DNA from: Tubulanus polymorphus | Lineage: Eukaryota > Nemertea > Palaeonemertea > Tubulaniformes > Tubulanidae | Length of the DNA stretch: 64,000 nt | Assembly: GCF_964204645.1 (NCBI RefSeq) | Contig: NC_134027.1 | Coordinates: 11,830,485 to 11,894,484 of the forward strand | Direction: 5' to 3' | Shown here: positions 17,695 to 49,005 of the stretch, piece by piece | Position numbering within the stretch: position 1 is the first letter of the stretch | Layout of the letters: every line of letters begins with the position of its first letter | The notes under the pieces: model-generated | Database searches by the model: none | The model's input: the letters and a program-made list of their open reading frames with translations, nothing else | What the model was told of the DNA's origin: nothing | Program-made: the position numbers and the translations under genes

Positions 17695-20600
17695 TCATAG
17701 ATGTTCCGAGCTGATTATCTTCTCTAATTCAATCCGCTTGGCAGAGTTCACTCGACTAGAATTGTAATTGAGTTTTAATTCGGATGAATAACTGGTGAAC
17801 TTATGAGGTGCGCGCTGATTGGGTGGTGACAGTAACACTGAAAGGCGCGATGTCTGATAAGGTATTGATGAGGATGCTGCTGTAGATGAGGATGCTGGTA
17901 TAGATGAGGATGCAGCTGTGGAAGATGAGGTTTCAGCGGTCGCTTGTTGCGGCTGCGCGGAAGGTGTGGTCGATTTTGATGGCGTCCAAGGAAGAGGTAT
18001 TGCGTCGCCCTTGCCTTTCAACCAGATATGTTTATCGCGAGTGATATAATGATGAAAATGCCGCAACACGTGATTTCCTACTGAAGCGTAAACCTCGCCC
18101 ATCACCTTAATTCAGACAAAAAAAAGATTTTCTATATATTGATGTACCGGTATTTGTTTTTTGCCAGCTCGCCCAAAGGTGAGCTTAGGTTAAAGAAATG
18201 ATACCTTGTTTCTCCTTATTGGCCAGGTCACTTTGGTAAAATGCAATAAAATTTGTAATCAGTTCATTTCTATAACTTCCGGGTCCGTTATTGTTTGTTA
18301 ACTTGATCATGATTTTGAAAAAAATTATGTACAGGGTGTGTAGGCGGCTGGCCGGTTCAACTGTTAAGCTAAGCAGAAATAGAAACAAGATATCAATTTT
18401 TTGGCCACCTTGACAGGACTGAGTATCAGGAAGCATTTTCAAGCACGTGACTTGATACCGAGTTGGTCAATCTACCAGTTGCCCAATTGCTTCCAGTGGT
18501 AGTCCGGTCACAAGGGCAACCCTAACCCAATAGAGAAATATGATTATTAGTATAAGAATGGCTATGTATATGTAACGATTGTAAAAAGCTCTTTAATTTA
18601 CCTCAATTTCAATGACTTCAGTTCCGATGACAAGTTTTGCCTTGTAAAGTTGTTTCGATTTTGAGGTGTGGACGCCTCGGCTTGTGATAGTGCCTAGCAA
18701 TTCAAGATCCAATTCAGCCAGAGCATCCTCACTTATAGTAACAACGTCACTTCCAGAATCTACCATGAATTCTAAATTACAAACATACATATACTACAGG
18801 GTCCCTACAAATCTGTCATTCCTGAATACAAGGAGTTTTCAAGGTGAATCTAACAAGGAGAACATTTCAAATTTCATATCCCTGTAGATTGCCCAATTGT
18901 ATTTGGTACTGTATATCTCGGTAAACCGTTAAGTGGTCCTGTAAGAAATTTTTTATCCTCAAAATTGAAGGAGTTTTAACGGAGTTTCAGGCATTTTGCT
19001 CAAACTTAAGTAGTTTCAAGCCTCTTTAAAAGCATTTTCTATTTAAATTGAGTTTTTAAAGAATCAAGAAGGCATAGAGATCTGATCTGTCTTTATTTTC
19101 GATCTTATTATTTGCAAATAGTTAGTTTCCTTAGTTTTACTGAATGAAATGTTCACTTTTTTCTCAGTTCTTCCAAGATTTTATGTGGAGAATCCATGAA
19201 AAGACATTATTCTAATTTTTTCCCCCTCACCCATCCATACTACCCCAATCCATACTCCAAGTATGAGGCCCATGGTGTGGTTCAGTAAAACCGGTCTGTG
19301 CTTTAGAGTTTCAAGATTAGGTTACTATGAATTACCAGATTTAATGTAGGAAAGAAAATATTATATATCGGGGTTCTTACAGGTTTCCCAATTTCATTTT
19401 CCACAACATTTCTATACCCAGATTATAAATTTTCCATACCCCTAAGTTACACATTGCCAATCTAGAACAGGCAACGTAGGCCCATCCAAAGTAAATAAGT
19501 GACAATTATCAATACCATGGACAAAGTGTTTTTTTCATAAAGTTTGCTATCAAATATGTAGTAAAACATTTTTGCATATAGCCTAAAATTCACCATCTTC
19601 ACCCGTCAAGGGATTCGAACCCACTCTGCTAAAGCTGTTCGCCGAACCCCTTGACCTCACGAGTCGTTGGAGTCGTTACTAGCCGACCAGAATCCGGTCG
19701 TACCAATCACAGCGCTTGTAACAAATGACTTTAGGCTTCTATTGGTTTTCCCGTTAAATAGACCAATCAGCGAACGTTTTACTGAACAAGGAAGTATTTC
19801 GCAAATCGATATATGACGTCATGCGCAACAGCGCCAGTAATGAAATCGCGCTTCGTGAGGCCAGGGGGGCTGGTGGAAGCGAGTTCGGGAGTGATACCTG
19901 ACCCCTGGCAAGCGAGGATGAAAATTCACAAAAGAAGATCAAGGAAAAGTTAATTTTGAGACCATTTTCTTATTTTCCGCAGGTTTTCCTTGCATAACCA
20001 TATAGAAAAAACAAAATTTCCAAAGCTTCTCCAGCGATCGAGGCCTGGGAAAAATTTCCATCTTCAAAAACTTTCCATGCAAGACATTCCAAAACCCGTA
20101 GGAAACCCGAGATCATATAAGGTAAAAAAAAGAATTAATCAATGAAAGTATAATTACCGAAGCTTGCTTGTTTGTCATTTTTCGTCGATTGAATCGTTGC
20201 GCTGACGCAGAGAAACAAATTTTTCGCGTCTTCAAGTCGACTAGGTTTCCCCCAATAACCGTACGCTATTGGCGTTTCGGTTCGTTCTTCCAATCTCCGC
20301 CGTTTCTTCACTTCATTCACTGCAAAAGAATCTCAGTCGTTTTCAAAATCGGTGTTGTCGACATTTTGCGCCTTCCCGTTTCCCACCAGTTACAATTGAA
20401 CTTGGTTACAGTGGAACCTCGTTATAACGAACTCGGATACAACGATTCATCGGATATAACAAATATACAATTTTGTCCCAAGTATAGAGAATTTGATTAA
20501 TTTCATACTGGATTTATCGAACTATCGGTTGAACAGATTTTCTTTTCCCGTGAAGTTCGCTGTCACGAGGTTCCACTGTGGTACGAATCTTGTGGGCAAA

Positions 20601-22412
20601 AGTAAACTTGTCGTAATCAACGGGTTTCGTATCATCAAAAGCTTGATTGATATGATATGAATTATCTGGGACATGCTGAAAGCCATCGTAATAAACGGGA
20701 TTCGTCTTTAACAGAATCGTATTATTAGTTCAACTGAATATATTCCCATTTCGCCATTTCAACATTTGAATGTTTTTATGATAGAATGAAAAACTGGATT
20801 GGTACTGTATTCTAAACAATTTGAACAAACTATTCACTGGATGGACGCAGCCTATTAATCAAAGAAAGAAAAAAACATTTAAAAATCTACGATACAATCA
20901 ACCGATTTTACCTGCCGATCTCAGGCGTTTTTTATGACCAGGTAACACTATTTCCAAATTATCGTATAACGTCTTTTCCACGTTTAGATTCGCTATTTCG
21001 CTTAGGTTCGTGTAATCGTTGTTGATAAATTGAACGTAGTAATAGTCTAATCCGTGTTTTTGTAGCCATTCTCTGAGTTCCATCAGCTCGCAGGACCCGT
21101 ACTTCACAGCTGAAATAGCAAAGAAAAAGTTTTTCCCAATAAAACCGTAAGGGGAAGCAGAATGATAAGCGTTGTATTCTCTAATTAGACAAACGTCAAC
21201 ACATCTACTAACGTCATAAGGGCACCATGCGGGACAAACGACAGGAATTTGACAGCATCAGCCACGGGTACTCGAGGAAAAAGATAAAAACTTTCGGACT
21301 ATTTTCACGCGGAAAACGACCAAACAGACAAAAATGGAAAATACATGTATTTATAACCTTTCCAAATCTCGACGTATTAAATTAGACAGTCAACAAATTT
21401 CCAAAATATATATATATATATACTTTGATAAAAAAGGATCTGCAATCGTCAACTTACGCGCCTACATATATATACACATTCAATTTCGGTTTTTAAAATC
21501 GAACCGGTCATGGTATGCCGATGTTTCGTTCCCGGGAGGTGTTTGCGGAAATCCCTATTTTCAGATGAACAAAAAATCTAGCGGTTGGTTTTAGAGAATG
21601 TTATTATAACTTTAACCCGGGAGCACTCAATCGAAAATGAATTGAGTAAAAAGCCCGGGCTAAAGTTAGTACCATCAGACTATAAAACCAGCCCTAGGAT
21701 TTCGTCATAACTTGAAACGTTAAGACTTTTTCACGTATAATCACGTCACGGTATCTATTCTTCCCGTATACAGAGTGAGACAGATATCTATTCGCGGAAA
21801 AGAGAATGGTGAGAGCTGCAACGCGATATTATTGTGCCACCCGGATTAAATTCTATCGTTATGAGCCACCAATTCCTATATGCAGTAATGCATATAGTAT
21901 AGTACTCGAATTAAAACGATTAGAAGAACGCGCAGCTTTAAATGATAGATAGTAGATTCTTTGGATAAATACAAAAATAAGACATTAGTAAAAACGAATA
22001 AATCGAATATATTCATTTTTTACCGTTTTTTTCAAACCCAAACAAGTGAACAAATATTTTTTTTAAAGATTATAACACGAACATTTTTATTTTGACTGAT
22101 CCTGTGTTATTGTTGCGAGTTTATATTTACCATGAATAATCGATCGTAATCACAGAACTTAAGTTAAAAACTTTTGTTACGTAGAGTTAAACCGGTTTAT
22201 CGAAACACACAAACTTTTCGTGACTTACCAGCCGCTAAAAGTTTCTCTCTGTGACTTGCATCTGATATTGACAATTCATCCAAATCCGTCTCATTCAAGT
22301 CAGCGATATCCGTAAATCGGCTGTAACCCTTGTTTACGAGGATGTCGGTGTATTGTTCTAAATGCAATTCCTTTAGAAAGTCTGCTACTGCATAATGGTC
22401 CGCTATTGACAT
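17695..22412 (-). CDS. Double-SAM, retropepsin-like aspartic protease protein
   Basis: Five exons, in transcript order: 22412-22229, 21109-20912, 20319-20158, 18771-18602 and 18105-17695. Phases agree throughout and total 1125 nt, 374 residues. Residues about 5-61 form a SAM domain (VADFLKELHLEQYTDILV) and about 66-126 a second one (LREWLQKHGLDYYYVQFINN). A linker with ERTETPIAYGYWGKPSRLED follows, then a retropepsin-like domain: catalytic-type VDSGSDVV at about 185-192, and a closing ASVGNHVLRHF at about 245-255 that resembles the G-R-N/D-x-L helix of retropepsins. The last about 100 residues are Ser/Ala/Pro-rich. One D-S-G motif means it would need to dimerise to be active. Intron placement inside the domain argues for an old host gene and not a recent retroelement. 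I do not recognise a named orthologue. It is head-to-head with gmds. Confidence 0.82.
18106..18601. other. Intron 4 of the SAM/protease gene
   Basis: About 0.5 kb without recognisable elements. It is bordered by donor GTAAAT and acceptor AATTAAG on the minus strand. Confidence 0.4.
19371..20112. mobile_element. TIR element, CAGGGTTCTTAC family, larger copy
   Basis: The left end GGGTTCTTACAGGTTT is mirrored by AAACCCGTAGGAAACCCGAG on the right. The outer thirds carry the family's TTTCCA/TGGAAA-rich sequence. The middle contains GGATTCGAACC at about 19611, a minus-strand tRNA-type B box, so a SINE-like unit seems to be nested here. It lies in intron 3 of the SAM/protease gene. Confidence 0.6.
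20408..20579. mobile_element. pogo/Tigger-type MITE
   Basis: The 172-bp element starts ACAGTGGAACCTCGTTATAA and ends CACGAGGTTCCACTGT, the well-known pogo-like terminal sequence. No transposase. Confidence 0.8.
21596..21702. repeat. Foldback repeat, CTATAAAAC family, copy 1
   Basis: AACTTTAACCCGGG and CCCGGGCTAAAGTTAG face each other across CAATTC-like sequence, forming a near-perfect hairpin. Related copies lie at 37530, 42960, 44573 and 53643. Confidence 0.7.
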
Positions 22413-22752
22413 TCTTAATATGAAAGAAAAACGTTTGTTTTTAAATCAGGACCCGTTCCATGTAAGGAAACTTGGGATGATGCAGCCGATTTGAGAGAAG
22501 CAACTTGGGTGTTTGACGTTTGTCGTACGTTTTCGATAGAGTAAGTGAATGAATAGTGTGTACTACAACAAGAGTCATCGAAAGCCATGCCTGTCGTGAC
22601 ATGTCGGGTGGTGAAACCCTTACATGTGCGTTTGTTTACCCATGTGATAACGCGTCATCGGATATACGACCCAATGAGCGTCTACTAATGGGGATATCTT
22701 TACTACGTCATTTGAGGATTCCTTCACTAACGTGGCATTCCCTGATCTGAGT
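22413..22752. promoter_or_regulatory. Putative bidirectional promoter
   Basis: Only 340 bp separate the start codons of the minus-strand SAM/protease gene and plus-strand gmds, so both promoters or 5' UTRs must fit here unless upstream non-coding exons exist. AAATGACGTAG (minus strand, about 22705-22715) matches a CRE/ATF-like site. No TATA box is evident. Function is inferred from position only. Confidence 0.5.
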
Positions 22753-41544
<18,792 letters not shown>

Positions 41545-41890
41545 CGTCGGAATATCGTAAAGGAAATCTCAGTGAAATCTCTTCGTTGTTGTTGTCGGTG
41601 AACAGACGGAAATTCATCTTACTCTCTCGACCATCGGTATGGATATCATAATACACAGGAGTCTGGTGGTCAAAATACTTGCCTTTTTTGTCCAAGAAAT
41701 TAGTCGGTTGACTTTTCTAACTTTTTAAACTGCTGCTTGTGCAGATATTTATACATTATTACGGTATACGAAACTATTGTAAATCAAAGCCGATGTTCTG
41801 ATTATTTATGATGTACAGGCCCTGGCTCTACAGTTCTCAGTTGGAATTTTATCCTAGTAGAGTTGAGATATTGGAAATAGTTCGCACTAT

Positions 41891-42199
41891 AGCCTCGTCT
41901 ACACTTGCTTCTTAGACCCGGGTTATGCATCTACACTCCGCTAGAAACACAGGTCAAAGCAGAGTTAGAAGAAGGGTACACTCCACATTAAACTCGCATT
42001 CGCATCCGACTTGGTATTTTTTCTAGTGTAGACGGTAAAGTCATGTTCAATGGGGCGTTCGAGCTCAACAATTGACCTTGAACTTCATACGACCTAAGCT
42101 GAATTAAGTGTAGACACTACCTGTTGCGAATGGGGGGATGGCTTCATCGAACCCGCGTACATCAAAACCCAGGTTAAACGAGCTAGTGTAGCCGTAGCT
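41891..42199. mobile_element. Inverted-repeat element with AGCCTCGTCTACAC end
   Basis: The left end AGCCTCGTCTACACT and right end CTAGTGTAGCCGTAGCT are inverted repeats. AACCCAGGTTAAAC near the right mirrors ACCCGGGTTATG near the left. No coding capacity. 350 bp downstream of gmds. Confidence 0.65.
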
Positions 42200-42784
42200 T
42201 ATGGGTCAAACTTTAACAACAACTGTGGAATTCAGTCCACGACTTAATTCCATGGTTAGAGTGACCTGTGGAACCGGGACCTGATTTATGAAATGTACCC
42301 AAAGTGGTTAACATTTTAATGTTACTTAATTAATTTTAGAAATATTGAATCCTTTATTGCTATATATAGAAGGATTTTGTGGAAACCGGCTTTTATGAAG
42401 AACAATCGTGACGCGTAGCTTGTTTTGGTGGTACAATCGGATCCGCTTGATGCGGATCCTTTGGGACCGACAAAATTCATCCATTCATACAAGGAATCTG
42501 GATTTCGATATCATATTTTATGTCTATTTTTGCATAGATGGACCTTTAATGATATCTAGATATGATCGAAATCCGGATTAAGCGAGTTTGGCAGAAAAAT
42601 ATTTTGGTTACAAAAATATTTCTCTGGAAATGCTGAACGCCATGGTTACACCGGGATTTAAAGATTGAATTGTGATTCAAACCCTCATCAAACCCAAAAA
42701 GACTCCTATGAAAAAGGAAAAGGTGTTCCTGTGGAATACATTCATGATGACGGTGCCATTGTCGAAAACGTTTTCCGTGCGATG

Positions 42785-42935
42785 AAGTACAGTAGATCTC
42801 GCTTAATCTAGATTCCGGTCTTATCCGGACATCATGTATGCAGAATATGCGGTTTCATCCAGATTTTTTATTTTTCAAAATTGGACTCATTTCATCGGTC
42901 CCAAATGATCTGAATTAAGCAGGATCTACGATTTA
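42785..42935. mobile_element. pogo-like MITE (degenerate)
   Basis: ACAGTAGATCTCGCTTAATC at the left is mirrored by GAATTAAGCAGGATCTAC at the right. Confidence 0.55.
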
Positions 42936-42959
42936 AATGAAATTGTGGCTGTAAGATAA

Positions 42960-43035
42960 CTGGGGGCCAGTTTTGACCTTAATCGAGTCGACCCAAAGTT
43001 TAGGTTAAATTTGGTGTATAAGACGGGCCCCCAGG
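42960..43035. repeat. Foldback repeat, CTATAAAAC family, copy 3 (short)
   Basis: CTGGGGGCCAGTTTTGAC is mirrored by AAGACGGGCCCCCAG. It is shorter than the other copies. Confidence 0.5.
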
Positions 43036-43507
43036 CAGGTATTACAAATTCTGAATACAATTTCCCAGCATTTGCCGGTTGCTGTCATAATTAATGTCGA
43101 ATCGTTTTCTTATCATTTGGGCTTAAGGATCAAACATAGAACTGACTCCTGGTCAAAAACGTGATCAATTTTACCGATCATGGGGGATGTTTAATCATGA
43201 TGGTCTATGTATTTCGATAATCAGTATATCATATCAGTCACCAAGCTTTAAACTAGCCTCATCTCTCGAGATTTTCCATATGTGTATGAAATCAAACATT
43301 CCTGGTTTGAAGCAGTTACGAACTTAATTTATTTTTGTATGTTTATTTATTAGTTTATTGCTGTTATTGCGTTTGTCGTCACAACTGCTTATATTATTTA
43401 GATGGACAACGAAATCTGATGAGTCGAAATAGAATAGATAGGGTCTCATATGAATGCTGGGACATTTATATTACCCGGTACATATGTAGGTCTTTTGTTG
43501 AGATTAA

Positions 43508-43792
43508 CAGGCCTGTGCCGAGCTTTTTTGAGGGATAGTTCTATTTCAAGAAAAAGGGCACTTTTTATCGAAAAAGGGCAGCCATCTTAAATATGAAGTG
43601 CCTGGGTACCTGTATTAATCATTTGAGAATGAATTACTTTTCAATTTCCAAATAAAACGTGAAAATTTTATCCAAATTTCAAAGAATCTTTACCCAAGTT
43701 TTTTTTGCACTGACTGTTTGAATGGCACTGTTTGAAAATTTAGGGGGTTCGGTCACTACCCCCCAAACACCCCCCCCCTCGGCATGGGCCTG
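43508..43792. mobile_element. hAT-like MITE, CAGGCCYGTGCC family, copy 1
   Basis: Ends CAGGCCTGTGCC and GGCATGGGCCTG. Flanks ATTAA and ATTGA differ by one base, a likely decayed 5-bp duplication. The interior has AAGAAAAAGGGCAC and GTACC, shared with the copies at 46385 and 52386. Confidence 0.75.
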
Positions 43793-44572
43793 ATTGAAGG
43801 TAGGGACACGTGAGCGTATTTTCAGCCGTGTGCCCATCCACAGCCACGACGACGATCTTGTCATGCGACTTAATCACCCAGCACAATTATTTATGCAAGT
43901 TATGGCATCGTCTGAAAATTCGCTCATCTGTCCGCACTGAGCGATTGATTTCTATCAACCAATAAGGTGCATTGTCGATAGCCTGTCCTAGCGATACTTG
44001 TGCCCATTTTTTCATCAGGCGCTTATATTCCCTGGCAAATTTAATGGTCACGATCAAGCAAAAAAATACGCTCGTGTGCCCCTGGTTTAAGATTATCTGA
44101 CATGAAATTCGCTTCTCAAAACTTGCGAGTTTCGCTTCTCTTAAATCCGGCTATCCCACCAGATGGCGTGACGTACCGTCGGTCTTAGTAGTTCGCATCG
44201 ATCTCAATGAACTGGATTCCTAATTCGAAATGTCAGTCGAGCGACTTCTACTCGATGTTTGGGATGGTATCGATTGAGATAGTTGATTGGATTTTGCGGT
44301 AGTGAAGACCGAATAAGTGGGCTTCTTGCTAAAACCTGGCGGGGCGGTGACTTAATCTGTTTATGAACATATGTATTGATATGGAAATTGGGTAATAAAT
44401 GTGCACTTACGACGAAATTTCTTTCTTTAGTAGTTATCATTGGGTTTTTACATGGACTCGGCGCTCAGTTTCTAATGGTGAATAGATCTACACTCATTAC
44501 ACTGTGGAACTGGAATTTTGACTGAGGGAGGGGGCAAAAGATCTGATGCCTGTCGTCAAGGTGGCCACTTAC

Positions 44573-44689
44573 CAGGGGCCGGTTTTATAGACGGGTATTA
44601 ACTTTTAACCCGGGGGCTTACTCAATTGATAATGAATTGAGTTAGCCAGCGTGTTAAAGGTAATACCAGTCTATAAAACCGGCATCTGG
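44573..44689. repeat. Foldback repeat, CTATAAAAC family, copy 4
   Basis: CAGGGGCCGGTTTTATAGAC is mirrored by GTCTATAAAACCGGCATCTG. The central CTCAATTGATAATGAATTG forms the hairpin tip. Confidence 0.78.
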
Positions 44690-46384
44690 AAATTAGGGAC
44701 AATTTAGGGAATTTTCTCTAAAAAAAAATTTGGAGATATTTTTGTAAAAAAAGGTAAGAACTAGGGATACACCGGGAAAATATGTTGAGATTGCAAGATC
44801 GCATGTAAAATCAAACAGTTTCTGTCTACTACGTTGTATATATTCGACTAAGTTAATTCATTGGATTCTTAGCGAATTGCGTCAGGAAAAACACAACACG
44901 CTTGTTGATAGTCGGCAAGTCAAATAAAACCGGCCACCCTGCTAGTATTTGGCATAATTTTGAAAAAAAATGTATCATTTATTTTTTCTGAGCATCTAGT
45001 GATTCTGGAAAAGTTGACTGGGAATAATTTGCCACTGTATGTGTAATTTTTATGTGTGATTCTTTAATAAGTGTATGTGTAATTCTTTAATAAGCGAGGT
45101 TGTGTGAAAAAATAGGGCCGGATCTGCTTCCCCCTTGGATCCGCCCTTGGATCCTGAATTACAATCAATGTAGGCATTGTATTGAGTAGACTGTCTTCAA
45201 GAATGATTTTCCTAATCGCTTTCTGTCCATACTGCCGAGGTAACCAAAAAGCATTAACTCAGGACCCAATTTCTTGGTTGAAAATGACGTAATTCATTTA
45301 CCGGTATTTCCAATGTTTTAACCGCGTGGACTATGGAAACCGGGATATTTTGAATTTGTTATAAAAACCTAGAAGCACCCCAATGTGTTTGCTGGAAAGA
45401 GATTTGGTGTTAGTTCGGCATCAGAAGAGGGAACGATTATTTGTGAGTTAATCTGACCATGGAATATAAACGTCATTTGTTATTTTCTTACGAACTGTCT
45501 GGATAAGAACTTACTGTATGGGGCACAATGTAAAAATAGTGTCACACACATGTTTTTATCCCGATTTCTATCTTTTTAATCTAAAAATATAAATTTATAA
45601 ATCTATGAACAAAAACAAAAAATAAATGAAAAATTTTCAAATAAATCTCTGAAGATGGGTAGAAGTAATACTCCCGAAACGTCGGAATTGAAATAATAAC
45701 AATTGTTTTTTAAATTCATATTGGGTGAAACAACTATGAACTACAGGTCTTTGTGAGAAGAGGCTGCAAATCGATATATAAAACGTTTTTTTGAAACTAA
45801 CGTTTCGGGAATCGTTAGACTGATAGGAAACATTCAGACTTGTAGACTGGTTGTTTTGATCGCCGGGATTGTTATTCGAAATTTGATCAAAGCAAAAATG
45901 TTGCAAAAATATGCGCTTCGCCTCGCTCGCTCGTTGCCTTGGGTCGAAAACAACACAAAATCTTTGTTCATCTTAGCTACACAACTTTGCAATATGCAAA
46001 CGGGTTTATGTTTACAGCTAGTTTGTGGAATCATATTGCTAGCATTTGTTTTCACAGTTTTTCTGAATGTGAGATATTTGTCTTTTCCATTAGCGAGCGT
46101 TTAAATGCTGTTTTCTTATTTATGTGCGCTATTATGATTTCTATTTTCGTTTGCGACTTGAAACGCGTTTGCATCTGTAGATCGGTGTTTATTTAAAATC
46201 TGATACAGCGGTCGGTGTTGCAGACAACGACATTTCGTCGATGGAAAGATATTCGTAACAATACCACCATGGAAGAAGAAGGTGTGCAGCTCTAGATCGA
46301 AAGGATTCGACCAAAAATGCGTATTTTCTACGCGGGAACGATTCGTTTTTTTTTCTATACGAAGTTCATTTCATGCGGGTATCA

Positions 46385-46673
46385 CAGGCCCGTGCCCGAG
46401 CCGAGTGGGGATTCGGGGTTGCGGACGAACCCCCTAGAATTTTCAACGTGCCCTTCAAAGTCAGTACAAAAAATTTAGGTCAAGATTTTGCGAAATTTTG
46501 GTGCAATTTTGATGATTATTTTTTCAATGAAAAGCAATCCATTCTCAAATGATTTATTCAGGTACCCGGGTAGTTCATATTTTAGATCTGTCATGTATCA
46601 ATAGAAAAGTGCCCCTTTTAATGGTTAAAGTGCCCTTTTTCTTGAAAACTGCCCCTAAAAAATCTCCGCCCTG
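46385..46673. mobile_element. hAT-like MITE, CAGGCCYGTGCC family, copy 2
   Basis: The 289-bp element begins CAGGCCCGTGCC and ends TCTCCGCCCTG. A perfect TATCA duplication flanks it (46380-46384 and 46674-46678). Its interior runs opposite to copy 1. Confidence 0.82.
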
Positions 46674-48350
46674 TATCAATCAGTAGCTTGGATATTTGAC
46701 ACTTAAGGTTTAAAGAGTTTAAAGAGTACCTTTAGTTTCTCATGATCGGCCGGGTCATTTTGTAAACTGCAAGTTTGTAATTAAGTTTGTAATCAGTTCA
46801 TTTTAGCTGCCGGGTCTGTTATGGTTAGCTTTTAGATAACAATTAAAAAGAAAAATTTACAGACTCGATATGCGGCGGGCCAGGTCAACTTTTAAGCTCA
46901 GTAGAAATGAGAAACAAGGTACATGTAACAATATTTTAGAATGATCACCATCCTTTTAAATGTTGATCGACAGGCTTTACATTTTGTTCGCTCCGTTTTG
47001 ATTGGAAAATTGCTAACAATATCAAACGCCCGGAAATTTGTGCATTTTATCCACGCACCAAACTTTCAAAAGGTGATAGTCCAGACTTAACACTTCACAT
47101 ATGAATATCTCGATTGGATGGTTCCAGGCAGACGGATATCTGCGATTAGTGCATTCAGGGACTTTCGGTTCCGGAAAGGAACAACTGTTTCTATACATCG
47201 GCGATATTCAACATGATTTATTTGGCGCGGTGGTGGTCGATTTTATTCCAAAAATCATTACGTCTTCTTTTTTGGCCTTTAATGTAAAGGCCTTCTGACA
47301 AATTAGAAATCATCACTGACGGTTCTTCTCTGAAACGCTGGTGCAAAACGTGTTCCGCGTAACTCTATCTATTTATTGTCAAACAAGCTTATTTTCCGAG
47401 TACACAACTTTTCGAAACTTGCCACACAACCCTGATCTATGAATGCAAATAAACCAGAAATGGACAGGCTATATCGTATAGGATTACACCTTCATTTTTT
47501 ACCGCCGCGATACGATAGACGAATTGCAGAAGATGTAGCCAATAGATCAATATTTAACCACCAACCTGATATAATGTTTATTGACGCATTGTCTGTATAT
47601 TTCTCAATTCTTCTTTCTTGAAATCTTTGAAAAAATGATAGATTAAGAATTTGAAAATATATGATAAATATACATTCCATTTCATATATAGAACAAATAA
47701 CGAGCCCGCCGTTTTGACGTGTATCGAGGCATTATATCGAATATATTTATGATGTTTTTACATTATTATATATGATATCTGATCTCGGATTATATGTCCA
47801 TATATATCATTATCGATTCTGTATACATTTTTAAACGATCATCAGCTAGATTTGAAATTCAAAATGCATTACAATTACATGATCCGATTTTATACCAACG
47901 GACAGAAAATCGTGTACTTTTTTTCGGTACTTTGCCGCCGAGATGCCGCGTGACCGGCTAAAAGTATCAGTTTTCCACGTCACATGCATGACGACCATCC
48001 ATCAATTGGGGACTCTTCGCAAAAAAGTAGAACAGAGATTTTGTATACTTAGGTATGTTAAGGGACCGCCTGTTGTGGAAGTAACGTGGGTGGTCTGCGC
48101 TAACACAAAACATTTTGATTAAAAGAAGCACCACTGACTCCTGGAAATAACATATCATATTCTCAACGTTCCCCCCTCAAGCGCGTGTCTCAGAAATGTT
48201 CAGAAAATTCCCAGAAAATATTTCATTTGTCAAAAGTATTTTTTACGGATCCCTACGAGGAATCACAATCGACTAGCGAAGAGTTTTGTGAAATATACAA
48301 AATTGGTGGGTCGTAGATTACAGGAATGGATATATTCCCCGACCACATCA

Positions 48351-48608
48351 CGGGGCGTCGCTAGGAATTTTTAAAGGGGCCAGAATTAAAACAGCGGAAA
48401 TATATGTATGCCGTGTTAAAATACCATACTTTGTACCGTCGAGCGCCGAAGGCAAACGAGCATTTCTGAAACCTTGAACGTTCATAAATAATCATCATTT
48501 TTTAAATTCGAAGCTTGAAAGGCAAAATACTGTATATAAAATACGGAAATTAGATTTTAAAAGAGGAGTCGTCCGCACCTCTGGACCCCCTCTGGCGACG
48601 CCCGCATG
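48351..48608. mobile_element. hAT-like MITE, GGGGCGTCRCTA family, copy 1
   Basis: Ends CGGGGCGTCGCTAGG and CTCTGGCGACGCCCGCATG, with target duplication CATCA at 48346-48350 and 48609-48613. The interior shares GTACCGTCGAGCGCCGAAGG with the copy at 53522. Confidence 0.8.
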
Positions 48609-49005
48609 CATCATTCTTTAATTGTTAAGAATATTATTTTGCATTCATCCACATAAACTGATTGTTTATATACGTTTATGTAGGGGAGTCACTTCGGAAG
48701 AATTGTCGAAATGTTTTCCAACCTAAACATCGCTGGTGTAATAACGGCAAAGTGGCGCATAAAAATTTCAATTTTGCGGATCAATTAACAAGTCGTCAAC
48801 GTTTATAATCACAATTGACCGCGGTCGATGCGGCATGGCGCTCGGGAATAAACTTTCAAAATACCAAATACGTTCACTCGGTGTAAACTGTTTACATAAA
48901 ACAATGCTCAGTTTATTTTAACAACAAACTTAATTGAGGTTGGAAACGTTGAAGAATTATCTACACAGACCACCCAGAATCGACGAAAACAGACACGACG
49001 ACACT

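Noticed and set aside
45856-46196. Overlapping frames of 82 and 85 codons, some looking membrane-like
   Set aside because: Mutually overlapping in different frames, no splice sites, no family; probably composition.
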